Shown: piece after piece, positions 1 to 6,663 of the stretch
Position numbering within the stretch: position 1 is the stretch's first letter
How the letters are laid out: the number at the start of each line of letters is the position of its first letter
From: Chloroflexota bacterium
GTDB lineage: Bacteria; Chloroflexota; Dehalococcoidia; JACPPY01
NCBI GenBank assembly: GCA_016189825.1
Contig: JACPRR010000120.1
Coordinates: forward strand, 1 to 7,385
Reading direction: 5' to 3'
Length of the DNA stretch: 7,385 bases
Notes under the pieces: model-generated
Told to the model about the DNA's origin: nothing
Databases searched by the model: none
The model's input: only the letters and a program-made list of their open reading frames with translations
Translations under genes and position numbers: made by a program

Positions 1-458
1 AGCAGCCCGATCAGCGCAAGTGTGGCAGTCGAGCCCCAGCGCACGGCGCCGAGGATATCCCTCAGTCCCTGGCGCCTTCGCAGGAGCAATACTGCCGCCG
101 CGGAAACAGCCGTGTACCCAAGCGTGATCCCCAACACCCGGTAGTCGAGAAGGACCAGCCCTTTGACGTCGCGGAAGTGCACCGCCTCATTCTCGTGGAA
201 CAGGGGCGTTTGATGGCCGGAGCGGGTAACGGTCAGGCGGAACAGGTCCTCGCCGGAGTTGAAATAGCGGACAAGCCCCTCCGCGACCCTCTCGAGGTCG
301 GAGGGGCTGATTCCTGAACGTGCGCCGGCCCCGTAGGTGTCGAAACTGTACTGGTAGAGCCGCGGGCTGTTTATGGCAATGGCGAGGCTGGCCGAAAGCA
401 GCAGCAGGGGCAGGCATACGGCGAAGAGCACCCTGGCAAGGAAGATGAAAAAGCGCAT
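1..458 (-). CDS. DUF1461 / TIGR01906 family integral membrane protein (Lit-like), 3' part outside window
   Basis: Reading left from the ATG at 456-458, an uninterrupted frame gives 152 complete residues and then leaves the window at position 1, so the C-terminus is missing. Residues 5-29 are a hydrophobic helix. Residues 30-106 form a polar, probably extracytoplasmic segment. Membrane helices follow at about 107-126 and from about 143 onward. The diagnostic stretch is FHENEAVHFRDVKGL at residues 87-101, matching the conserved 'E..H..DVK' block I know from the TIGR01906/DUF1461 family. H94 in it is the conserved histidine. In low-GC Gram-positives a member of this family, Lit, moves an acyl chain within lipoproteins to make the lyso form. 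Whether this distant homologue does the same is inference. The start is supported by GAGGA about 10 nt upstream and by a promoter at 509-537. It is transcribed divergently from dnaE. Family assignment is fairly secure, function is not. Confidence 0.78.
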   Translation of the reverse strand, partial: MRFFIFLARVLFAVCLPLLLLSASLAIAINSPRLYQYSFDTYGAGARSGISPSDLERVAEGLVRYFNSGEDLFRLTVTRSGHQTPLFHENEAVHFRDVKGLVLLDYRVLGITLGYTAVSAAAVLLLRRRQGLRDILGAVRWGSTATLALIGL

Positions 459-508
459 ACCGGCTCAGTCCTCACTTTCGTGGCAGTAAGCATGCGAGAC
501 CACGGGAC

Positions 509-537
509 ATTCTATTCTGCGCAAAGGGTCGGGGCAA
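509..537 (-). promoter_or_regulatory. Predicted sigma-70-type promoter for the DUF1461 gene
   Basis: On the minus strand, TTGCCC (532-537, 4 of 6 matches to the -35 consensus) is followed after 17 nt by TAGAAT (509-514, 5 of 6 matches to the -10). Transcription would start near 502, giving a leader of about 44 nt before the ATG at 458. It lies in the divergent region shared with dnaE. This is a pattern match only. Confidence 0.42.
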
Positions 538-573
538 ATCGGTCTGCGAGCAGCGATTAGGGCGCCATGGCTG

Positions 574-582
574 TGCTATAAT
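574..582 (+). promoter_or_regulatory. Extended -10 promoter for dnaE
   Basis: A perfect TATAAT (577-582) is directly preceded by TGC (574-576), the TGn extension used by extended -10 promoters. No convincing -35 lies 16-18 nt upstream, which fits that class. Transcription would start near 589, about 29 nt before the dnaE ATG. The leader contains a purine-rich ribosome-binding site, AGGGGAAG at 599-606, 11 nt from the start codon. Confidence 0.55.
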
Positions 583-617
583 ACCGGCAATCCTCACCAG
601 GGGAAGAGCCTTCATTC

Positions 618-3600
618 ATGAGCCCGGAAAACGCCGTCACCGCGTCTGTTCCTGCGCCATCGCCGTTCGTCCACCTGCATGTGCATAGCGAGTTCAGCCT
701 GCTCGACGGCATGTGCCGCATACCGCAACTGGTCGCCAGGGCCAAGGAACTCGGCATGGACAGCCTGGCCATTACCGACCATGGCGCCATGCATGGTGTT
801 GTCGATTTCTACGTTGCCGCCAGAGAGGCAGGGATCAAACCGATCATCGGGTGCGAGACCTACGTGGCGCCCGGAGACCGGCGGGGGAGGACCGCACCGG
901 ACAAGGCGCACACTCACCTCACGCTGCTTGCCAGGACCGACAAGGGCTACTTCAACCTGATACAGTTGATCACTGCGGCTAATGTCGAGGGTTTCTACTA
1001 TAAGCCGAGGGTCGATCGCGAGCTGCTGGCCAGGTATCGCGAGGGCCTCATCGTCCTGTCCGGTTGCGCTCACGGCGAAATACCGCGGCTGATCGTTGCC
1101 GGGAGGAGCGATGACGCGCGCGCGGCGGCCCGGTGGTACAAGGAGAACTTCGAGCACTTCTTCCTTGAGATCCAGCGCAACCCGATACCCGAGATGGAGC
1201 AGATCAACAACGGCTTGCTCCTCCTGGCCAGGGAGCTTGCAATCCCGCTGGTGGCGACAAATGACGTGCACTACATCCTTCGCGAGGATGCGCCGGCACA
1301 GGAGTTGCTGCTTTGTATTCAGACGAATACCGCGGTCAGCGACGAAAAGCGGATGAAAATGGCCGGCGACTACTTCTATCTGAGGACTTCCCAGGAGATG
1401 GCCGAGTTGTTCGCCGACATCCCCGAGGCAATAGAGAACACGCGCCGCATCGCAGATATGTGCCAGGTCGAGATGCAGTTCGGGCATCCGCAGTTGCCGG
1501 CAGTGGACCTGCCGCCAGGCAAGGACGTTGATACGTACCTGTCGGACCTTTGCTGGCAGGGTCTCCACGAGCGGTATGGAAAACCGTCTCCCGAAGTGGA
1601 GGAAAGGCTGCGCTATGAGCTTGATGTCATCCAGAAGACGAAGTTCGCCCAGTATTTCCTGGTGGTATGGGACATAATCCGCTTTGCCCAAAGGGCGAAC
1701 ATTCTCTATGGCGTGCGCGGCAGCGCGGCTTCGAGCATCGTGCTCTACTGCCTCGGCCTCACTCCGGTTGATCCGCTGGCCTACCGTCTTGTCTTCGAGC
1801 GGTTTCTCAACGTTGAACGCAAGGAGATGCCGGACATCGACCTTGATATCCAGGATGACCGTCGACAGGAAGTCATCCGGTACGTGACCGAGAAGTACGG
1901 CCAGGACCGCGTGGCCCAGATCGTTACCTTCGGCACACTGGGGGCGCGGGGTGTGCTTCGGGACGTGGGCCGGGCGCTGGGCATGTCCTACTCTGACGTT
2001 GACAGGGTGACGCGGCTAGTGCCCCAGGCTCCCGGCATGACGCTCGACCGGGCGATGCAGGAAAGCCATGAGTTTGCTGCTGTCTATGGTCAGGACACCG
2101 CAGTGCGCAACCTGGTTGATTCGGCAAGAAAGCTCGAAGGACTTTCGCGGCACGCGAGCACCCATGCTGCCGGGGTCGTGATTTCGGCTAAGCCGCTCAC
2201 TGAGTACCTGCCCCTGCTGCGGGTGAGCAAAGAGGAAACGGGCACGCTGACCACACAGTTCACTATGGAGAACGTTGCCCGCGTCGGCCTGCTCAAGATG
2301 GACATACTGGGCCTGATCAACCTGACCATGCTCGACAAGACAATGCAGTTGATACGCAGCAACCGTGGCATCGACATCTCCTTGAAGCAGTTGCCCCTGG
2401 ACGATCCCGGCGCATACAAGCTTCTGGGGGCCGGGGAAACTACCGGCATATTCCAGATGGAAGGCAGTGGCATGCGGCGGTGGATCAAGGAGCTCAGGCC
2501 GGACTGCTTCTCCGACGTCGCCGCCATGATCGCCCTGTACCGGCCCGGCCCCATGGAACATATCCCGACCTATATCCGTGCCAAGCAAGGCAAAGAGCCG
2601 GTCAAATACCCCCATCCGGCGTTGATCGATTTCCTGAGGGAGACGCATGGCGTCATAGTCTACCAGGACCAGGTGCTCTTCATCGTCAGGGCTTTCGCCG
2701 GGTACAGCCTGGGCCATGCGGACGTATTCCGCAAAGCGATGGGCAAGAAGAAGCCCGAGGTCATGGAGAAGGAACATGCCAACTTCATTGCCGGGGCCCG
2801 CAAGAAAGGGTATACGGCCGATATCGCCGAGACCATCTTCAAGCTGATTGAGCCGTTCGCCGGCTATGCCTTCAACAAGGCGCATAGCGTCAGCTATGCC
2901 CTCATCGCGTACCAGACTGCGTACTTCAAGGCGAATTACACGGCTGAGTACGTGACTTCGCTGCTGGTCACGCATGCGGGAAACGATGAACGGGTAAAAG
3001 TCGCCGTGGCCGAGTGCCGGCATCTGGGGATAGCCGTGCTGCCGCCCGACGTGAACGCTAGCGAGCCAACGTTTTCTATTGAGAGGCAGGGCGAGGGGAT
3101 GGCGATACGGTTCGGCCTCGCCTCGGTGAAGAACGTAGGGGAAACAGCGGTCAACCCCATAGTCGCGGCGCGAAAAAACGGCGGACGGTTCGCCTCCGTT
3201 GAAGACCTCTGCCGCCGGGTCGACCTGAAGGCAGTGTCGCGGAGGGTGCTCGAAAGCCTGGTCAAGGCAGGAGCGTTAGATTCGCTCAGGATGACGCGCA
3301 ATGGACTGCTGCAAGGGCTTGACCGGTTGCTGGGGCTGGCACAGCATCACCAGCGGCTCAGGGAAACGGGGCAGGCCACCATGTTTGACCTTTGGGGAGA
3401 GAGCGTGCCCACGCCGGCGCCAGGGATAGAGCTGCCGGTTTCCGCCGATACCGCCAGGGAGAAGATGGCCTGGGAGAGGGAGTTGCTCGGTGTCTGTGTC
3501 TCCGACAACCCGCTGGCGGCGGTGATGGGAAAAGCCGTGGCCGGGGTCACCATGTGCGGCGAGGTGAGTCCTGAGCTTTCCGGTGAAGCCGTGGTGTTGG

Positions 3601-4148
3601 CGGGTATGGTCACAAGCGTCAACGAGCGGCTGACCAGGGACAGACGAAGCTTCGCGGTAGCGACCCTGGAGGACCTGACGGGTACAGTCGAAGTCACGGT
3701 CTGGCCGGAGGTCTATCAGGCCACCAGAGAGCTGTGGCAAGACGGCGCAGCCCTACTGGTCGAAGGCAAGGTCAAGGTGAGAGAAGAAACCGCAGGCATC
3801 CACTGCGAACGCGCCAGTCTCTATAGCGAGTCAACTGCTGCGGCGACGGCATCAGCCAGGCCGGCCAAGAACCATCGCTTGAACAACGGCCATCTGAAAA
3901 GGACACTCTTGATACGGCTGGCGCAAACCGATGCGCAGGACGCTGATTTGGCCTGCCTGTACCGCATTTCGGATGTGTTGAGGGAGTACCCGGGGAAAGA
4001 TAAGGTCCGGCTTGCCATCGACCAGAACGGTACGGTGACCCAGGTGGAGATGACACAGGTGGCCGCGGCGTGCTGTCCGGAATTGATGCAGGCGTTGAGC
4101 AGCATCTCCGGCCAGCTTAGCGTTGAAGTCATCGAGGAGAAGGAATAG
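618..4148 (+). CDS. dnaE: DNA polymerase III alpha subunit (replicative polymerase, DnaE1 type)
   Basis: The 1176-residue product is full length for the family (E. coli DnaE has 1160). It catalyses template-directed DNA synthesis as the polymerase subunit of the chromosomal replicase. A PHP domain comes first (about 17-225), with HLHVHSEFS at 19-27, ITDHG at 52-56 and TNDVHY at 214-219. The polymerase core follows: PDIDLDIQDD at 405-414 supplies catalytic D406 and D408, and KMDILGL at 560-566 supplies D562, aligning with E. coli D401, D403 and D555. Other family blocks are HASTHAAGVVIS (512-523), YRPGPM (641-646), YQDQVL (682-687), FRKAMGKKKPEVM (704-716) and FNKAHSVSYALIAYQTAYFK (752-771). 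A helix-hairpin-helix-type region lies near 863-890. QATMF (919-923) sits where E. coli DnaE has its clamp-binding QADMF. An OB-fold follows at about 992-1070, then a short Ala-rich linker and a small C-terminal domain (about 1090-1176). The ATG at 618 is favoured by the ribosome-binding site at 599-606. No frameshift or intein is seen. Confidence 0.98.
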   Translation: MSPENAVTASVPAPSPFVHLHVHSEFSLLDGMCRIPQLVARAKELGMDSLAITDHGAMHGVVDFYVAAREAGIKPIIGCETYVAPGDRRGRTAPDKAHTHLTLLARTDKGYFNLIQLITAANVEGFYYKPRVDRELLARYREGLIVLSGCAHGEIPRLIVAGRSDDARAAARWYKENFEHFFLEIQRNPIPEMEQINNGLLLLARELAIPLVATNDVHYILREDAPAQELLLCIQTNTAVSDEKRMKMAGDYFYLRTSQEMAELFADIPEAIENTRRIADMCQVEMQFGHPQLPAVDLPPGKDVDTYLSDLCWQGLHERYGKPSPEVEERLRYELDVIQKTKFAQYFLVVWDIIRFAQRANILYGVRGSAASSIVLYCLGLTPVDPLAYRLVFERFLNVERKEMPDIDLDIQDDRRQEVIRYVTEKYGQDRVAQIVTFGTLGARGVLRDVGRALGMSYSDVDRVTRLVPQAPGMTLDRAMQESHEFAAVYGQDTAVRNLVDSARKLEGLSRHASTHAAGVVISAKPLTEYLPLLRVSKEETGTLTTQFTMENVARVGLLKMDILGLINLTMLDKTMQLIRSNRGIDISLKQLPLDDPGAYKLLGAGETTGIFQMEGSGMRRWIKELRPDCFSDVAAMIALYRPGPMEHIPTYIRAKQGKEPVKYPHPALIDFLRETHGVIVYQDQVLFIVRAFAGYSLGHADVFRKAMGKKKPEVMEKEHANFIAGARKKGYTADIAETIFKLIEPFAGYAFNKAHSVSYALIAYQTAYFKANYTAEYVTSLLVTHAGNDERVKVAVAECRHLGIAVLPPDVNASEPTFSIERQGEGMAIRFGLASVKNVGETAVNPIVAARKNGGRFASVEDLCRRVDLKAVSRRVLESLVKAGALDSLRMTRNGLLQGLDRLLGLAQHHQRLRETGQATMFDLWGESVPTPAPGIELPVSADTAREKMAWERELLGVCVSDNPLAAVMGKAVAGVTMCGEVSPELSGEAVVLAGMVTSVNERLTRDRRSFAVATLEDLTGTVEVTVWPEVYQATRELWQDGAALLVEGKVKVREETAGIHCERASLYSESTAAATASARPAKNHRLNNGHLKRTLLIRLAQTDAQDADLACLYRISDVLREYPGKDKVRLAIDQNGTVTQVEMTQVAAACCPELMQALSSISGQLSVEVIEEKE

Positions 4149-4152
4149 CTTT

Positions 4153-4176
4153 TGCGCCGAGGGACGCCACGGCGCA
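4153..4176. terminator. GC-rich hairpin between convergent dnaE and cca
   Basis: TGCGCCG (4153-4159) and CGGCGCA (4170-4176) form a perfect 7-bp inverted repeat around a 10-nt loop. It occupies most of the 31-bp gap between the two convergent stop codons. Neither strand has a T-run after the stem, so it is not a classical intrinsic terminator. Its position makes a two-way transcription stop plausible. Confidence 0.35.
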
Positions 4177-4179
4177 CTC

Positions 4180-5469
4180 TCAGGTTGTTGTTCGCTTCGC
4201 CTTCCTCCTGCGCTTGATGCCACGGCCCGAGAGCATCAGGCGAACAAGCTTGGCCTCGCCGGCCTTCGTCCTCACCTCGCCATCGAGCTTCGCCCGGTGC
4301 AATTTCGACAACAATTCCCCGAGTCCCGGGCCCGGTTTCGCACCCATGCGCACGAGGTCGTCCCCGCGCAGGGAGGGCCTTACGTACCTGAGCTTGCTCA
4401 GGTACAGATGCAGGTTCCTGACGGCGGCCCAGTCGCCGGCCGTGGCCAGGCTGGCCACAACGGCCTGTGGTGAGAAACCACGAAGCATGAGATATATCTG
4501 GCTCGGCTTGACCCCGGCCGTGGACAATGGGCCCATGCTTGCGCTGATGGCTAAGGTGTCCAGGACCACCCTGGTTATTTCCGAGGGCGCCGAGAGGCGA
4601 GTGAGGACTGCCGAGGCCTGCTCCTTGTCGAGATGACTCAGAAAAAGTGCGTAGCACAAGGGCAGCGGCAGCGGAGTGATGGCCTCGCGAGCTCGGCGGA
4701 ACGCGTCAGCTATCCAATCCATCCGGTCCAGCGAAGGGTGGAGCCCCGACCACACTCTGACTTCCCCGGCCCGCCGGAGGGCGCGCTCAGGCAGTTCTTC
4801 CCTGAATATGCGGTCAAGCTCGTGGCGTATGCGGTCGCCGGTGATTGTATTGAGCATTGGGATGTCGCGCTGCAGGAGGGACGCGGTGCTGGCTTCAAGG
4901 CCGAACCCCAGGCGCTGCTCATAGCGCACCGCGCGCAGGATACGTGTGGCGTCGTCAACGAAGCTGCGGTCGTGCAGGACTCTTATCAGGCGGTTCTCGA
5001 TGTCGGACTGCCCGCCCCAGGGGTCAACGATCTTGCCTCGCCCCTTTCCGGTGAGCCCTATGGCCATCGCGTTCATGGTGAAGTCACGGCGAAAGAGGTC
5101 TTCCTCGATAGCGCCGGGCTTCACCGCCGGCAACGCCCCCGGCCTTGCGTATGTCTCCGAGCGGGCGGAGGCGAGGTCCAGGCTGAACCCCTCCCCACGC
5201 ATGGTAGCCGTTCCGAATGCCTGGTGCACCAGTAGTCGCGTGGAATCCCCGGCGCCGATGTCTTGAGCAAGGCTGACCGCGTCACCTTCGAGGACCAGAT
5301 CGATGTCAAGACATGGCCGGCCCAGGAGCAGGTCGCGGACCACACCTCCGACCAGGTAGAGGCTCGTGCCCGTGGACGCCGCGGCAGCGGCTGCTCTGTC
5401 TATGAGTTCGAGTGCGTCGGGCGGCAAGCGTTTTCTGGCGAGGTCCAGGAGGCGCGTGGTTGCAGTCAT
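4180..5469 (-). CDS. cca: Class II CCA-adding-type tRNA nucleotidyltransferase
   Basis: The 429-residue product belongs to the class II nucleotidyltransferases that build or repair the 3'-CCA end of tRNA in the cytoplasm. The palm domain shows LVGGVVRD (39-46), the catalytic pair D55 and D57 in DIDLV, RRDFTMNA (127-134), DPWGG (149-153) and the nucleotide-selecting block VDDATRILRAVRYEQRLGF (171-189). The neck continues with GDRIRHELDRIF (211-222). The C-terminal domain has DDLVRMGAKPGPGLGELL (370-387), a block typical of the polyA-polymerase-like branch of the family, and ends in a basic tail (419-429). No CBS or DHH domain is fused in front. An upstream in-frame ATG at 5485-5487 is not used in this model: AGGAG (5475-5479) precedes the ATG at 5469 by 5 nt, and the predicted promoter overlaps the upstream ATG. 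Full CCA addition versus A-only or CC-only activity cannot be settled from the sequence. It converges on dnaE. Confidence 0.93.
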   Translation of the reverse strand: MTATTRLLDLARKRLPPDALELIDRAAAAAASTGTSLYLVGGVVRDLLLGRPCLDIDLVLEGDAVSLAQDIGAGDSTRLLVHQAFGTATMRGEGFSLDLASARSETYARPGALPAVKPGAIEEDLFRRDFTMNAMAIGLTGKGRGKIVDPWGGQSDIENRLIRVLHDRSFVDDATRILRAVRYEQRLGFGLEASTASLLQRDIPMLNTITGDRIRHELDRIFREELPERALRRAGEVRVWSGLHPSLDRMDWIADAFRRAREAITPLPLPLCYALFLSHLDKEQASAVLTRLSAPSEITRVVLDTLAISASMGPLSTAGVKPSQIYLMLRGFSPQAVVASLATAGDWAAVRNLHLYLSKLRYVRPSLRGDDLVRMGAKPGPGLGELLSKLHRAKLDGEVRTKAGEAKLVRLMLSGRGIKRRRKAKRTTT

Positions 5470-5474
5470 TGATG

Positions 5475-5479
5475 CTCCT
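5475..5479 (-). promoter_or_regulatory. Ribosome-binding site that sets the cca start
   Basis: AGGAG on the minus strand lies 5 nt before the ATG at 5467-5469. The alternative in-frame ATG at 5485-5487 has no purine-rich site before it. The predicted transcript start (about 5479) puts this site at the very 5' end of the mRNA. Confidence 0.6.
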
Positions 5480-5485
5480 ATGAGC

Positions 5486-5515
5486 ATTCTAAGGGCCCAC
5501 TCTGGCCGGTGTCAA
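5486..5515 (-). promoter_or_regulatory. Strong sigma-70-type promoter for cca
   Basis: On the minus strand a perfect TTGACA (5510-5515) is followed after 18 nt by TAGAAT (5486-5491, 5 of 6 matches). The start would be the A near 5479, leaving a leader of only about 10 nt. The -10 overlaps the upstream in-frame ATG, so the longer cca form would not be transcribed from this promoter. Confidence 0.65.
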
Positions 5516-5534
5516 AGCGCGCACGCGGATGAGC

Positions 5535-5563
5535 TTGACTGAAATGCGTCGTGGGCATATACT
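5535..5563 (+). promoter_or_regulatory. Strong sigma-70-type promoter for the membrane protein/tubulin-like operon
   Basis: TTGACT (5535-5540, 5 of 6 matches) and TATACT (5558-5563, 5 of 6 matches) are separated by the optimal 17 nt. Transcription would start near 5570, giving a leader of about 129 nt before the ATG at 5699. Its -35 lies 19 bp from the -35 of the divergent cca promoter. Confidence 0.65.
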
Positions 5564-5645
5564 CGGACAAATCAGGGAAACAGTGCGGAAACGATTTCGG
5601 AGGCAAGGAGAGCTCGCTGGAGGCTAAGAGTTACCCTTTGGTGCA

Positions 5646-5674
5646 GGCCAGATGTGATATTCTGAATCTGGACC
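5646..5674 (+). other. Inverted repeat in the leader of the membrane protein gene
   Basis: CCAGAT (5648-5653) and ATCTGG (5666-5671) are perfect inverted repeats with a 12-nt loop. GG (5646-5647) and CC (5673-5674) can extend the stem past a single bulged A. It ends about 24 nt before the ATG at 5699. It could be an operator or an RNA hairpin. It is short enough to have arisen by chance. Confidence 0.3.
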
Positions 5675-5698
5675 AATCTTATTCTCTTGGGGGGCTGC

Positions 5699-6661
5699 AT
5701 GGCTATTAAGGACCGCCTCCGCATAATCAGCGCCGTGGTGGTCGCCTCTCTGGTGGCGATCGCTATGGGCGTTTGGCCGTCGAGTGGGACGAGCGCTGCT
5801 GTTGCGGCCGCCCAGATCACATCCTTCCAGGTTACCGGGCCCGATGGCAAGCTGATCACTGATGAGCCATTGCGCGCCGGAGCGGTATACAAAGTTGTAT
5901 TCACGGTGAGCGTGGCCGCGGGCATCAACGACAAGGGTATTCTGAGGACAGACCTGGTCCGTGCGCCCGGGGTCGACCACTTCTGGTCTCTGACTGGCAA
6001 CTATGCGGGGATCGACACGAGGACCTGGCAGCCGGGGAAAGACCAGATAACTTTCCAGGCGGTGGAGGGTGAGGCGCGCCTGGAGCTGATAGGCCAGGTG
6101 CCACTGGATTGGGTGGCGGTGCCGCTCGCCAACGATGATATCGCCCATATTGCGAGGGACATAAACCTGGTGCGACTTTCGCTTGCCTCGGGGCCAGCGT
6201 TGGAGGACCGGGCGCTTCAGGTCATAGACAACCTCATAGGTGACTACCGGCAGGCTTTGGCCTCGGCCAGGGCCGCCGCGGAGGATGCGAACGCGGACCC
6301 CCGCTACGTTGACTTCGTGAAAGCCGTAACAGAGCAAGCCCAGGCGATCGGCGAAGCCGGGTACGCGCAGCGGGCGATAGACCTCCTCGCCGCGATCCCG
6401 CCCGCCGGGGAGTGGGTGCCGCCGCAGGGTTCGACCCGGTATCTCTGGATCATCACTGCAGTCCTGGCCGCGCTGGCGGTGTTGTTTGTCTTTATCTCGA
6501 TCAGGGCGCGGGGGGAAAGCTCGCTGGTCCGGAGCGAAGTTGATGAGCAAGCGAAACGTCTCGAGATACTGTCGGCCAAGGCCACCCGGATCGGGGATAC
6601 CGCCCTGGCTAACGACATCAACAAGGTGAAATCAGGCCTGGAGAAGCTCGCCGGGAGGTAA
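5699..6661 (+). CDS. Predicted single-pass membrane protein with exported domain, partner of tubulin-like gene
   Basis: I do not recognise a named family. The 320-residue product begins with a basic N-terminus and hydrophobic run (residues 9-25), then an Ala-rich stretch ending AVAAAQ (34-39), which looks like a signal peptide with cleavage near 36-38. Residues 39-140 have alternating hydrophobic strands (FQVTGPDG, AVYKVVFTVSV, DQITFQAVEG, ARLELIGQV) and suggest a beta-sandwich domain. Residues 145-235 look mostly helical and Ala-rich. A clear membrane helix spans about 248-268, followed by basic RARG and a charged helical tail (about 273-320). The expected topology is domain outside, tail inside. 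An in-frame TTG at 5687 would add 4 residues, but the G-run at 5689-5694 fits as ribosome-binding site for the ATG at 5699. It is the first gene after the promoter at 5535-5563. The next gene starts 2 bp after its stop, so the tail may bind or anchor the tubulin-like protein. That role is inference. Confidence 0.85.
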   Translation: MAIKDRLRIISAVVVASLVAIAMGVWPSSGTSAAVAAAQITSFQVTGPDGKLITDEPLRAGAVYKVVFTVSVAAGINDKGILRTDLVRAPGVDHFWSLTGNYAGIDTRTWQPGKDQITFQAVEGEARLELIGQVPLDWVAVPLANDDIAHIARDINLVRLSLASGPALEDRALQVIDNLIGDYRQALASARAAAEDANADPRYVDFVKAVTEQAQAIGEAGYAQRAIDLLAAIPPAGEWVPPQGSTRYLWIITAVLAALAVLFVFISIRARGESSLVRSEVDEQAKRLEILSAKATRIGDTALANDINKVKSGLEKLAGR

Positions 6662-6663
6662 TC

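Noticed and set aside
612..1691. A 359-codon open frame on the minus strand opposite dnaE.
   Set aside because: It lies wholly over conserved PHP and polymerase codons of dnaE, has no recognisable motif and reflects GC-rich third positions of the true gene.
2016..3023. A 335-codon open frame on the minus strand opposite dnaE.
   Set aside because: It mirrors the polymerase core including YRPGPM and FNKAHS. Its translation resembles no protein family.
3821..4657. A 278-codon minus-strand frame spanning the end of dnaE and the start of the cca region.
   Set aside because: It runs through the convergent stops in the wrong frame and overlaps two genes with clear family motifs.
4633..5235. A 200-codon plus-strand frame opposite cca.
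   Set aside because: It is antisense to the catalytic palm of cca, with no ribosome-binding site or protein-like motif pattern.
5485..5487. Upstream ATG giving a 435-residue cca product.
   Set aside because: It has no ribosome-binding site and overlaps the predicted -10 box. The ATG at 5469 has AGGAG at good spacing.
5655..5663. A possible second extended -10 (TGA-TATTCT) in the leader of the membrane protein gene.
   Set aside because: It has only 5 of 6 matches, no -35, and lies inside the inverted repeat. The promoter at 5535-5563 is far better.
5641..5709. A possible 22-codon leader peptide (GTG start) overlapping the start of the membrane protein gene.
   Set aside because: The nearest purine-rich site (GGAGG, 5619-5623) is 17 nt away, too far, and the peptide shows no attenuator-like codon run.
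5624..6550. A 308-codon minus-strand frame opposite the membrane protein gene.
   Set aside because: The plus strand has a promoter, ribosome site, signal peptide and membrane helix. The antisense translation is rich in Arg, Pro and His without domain structure.
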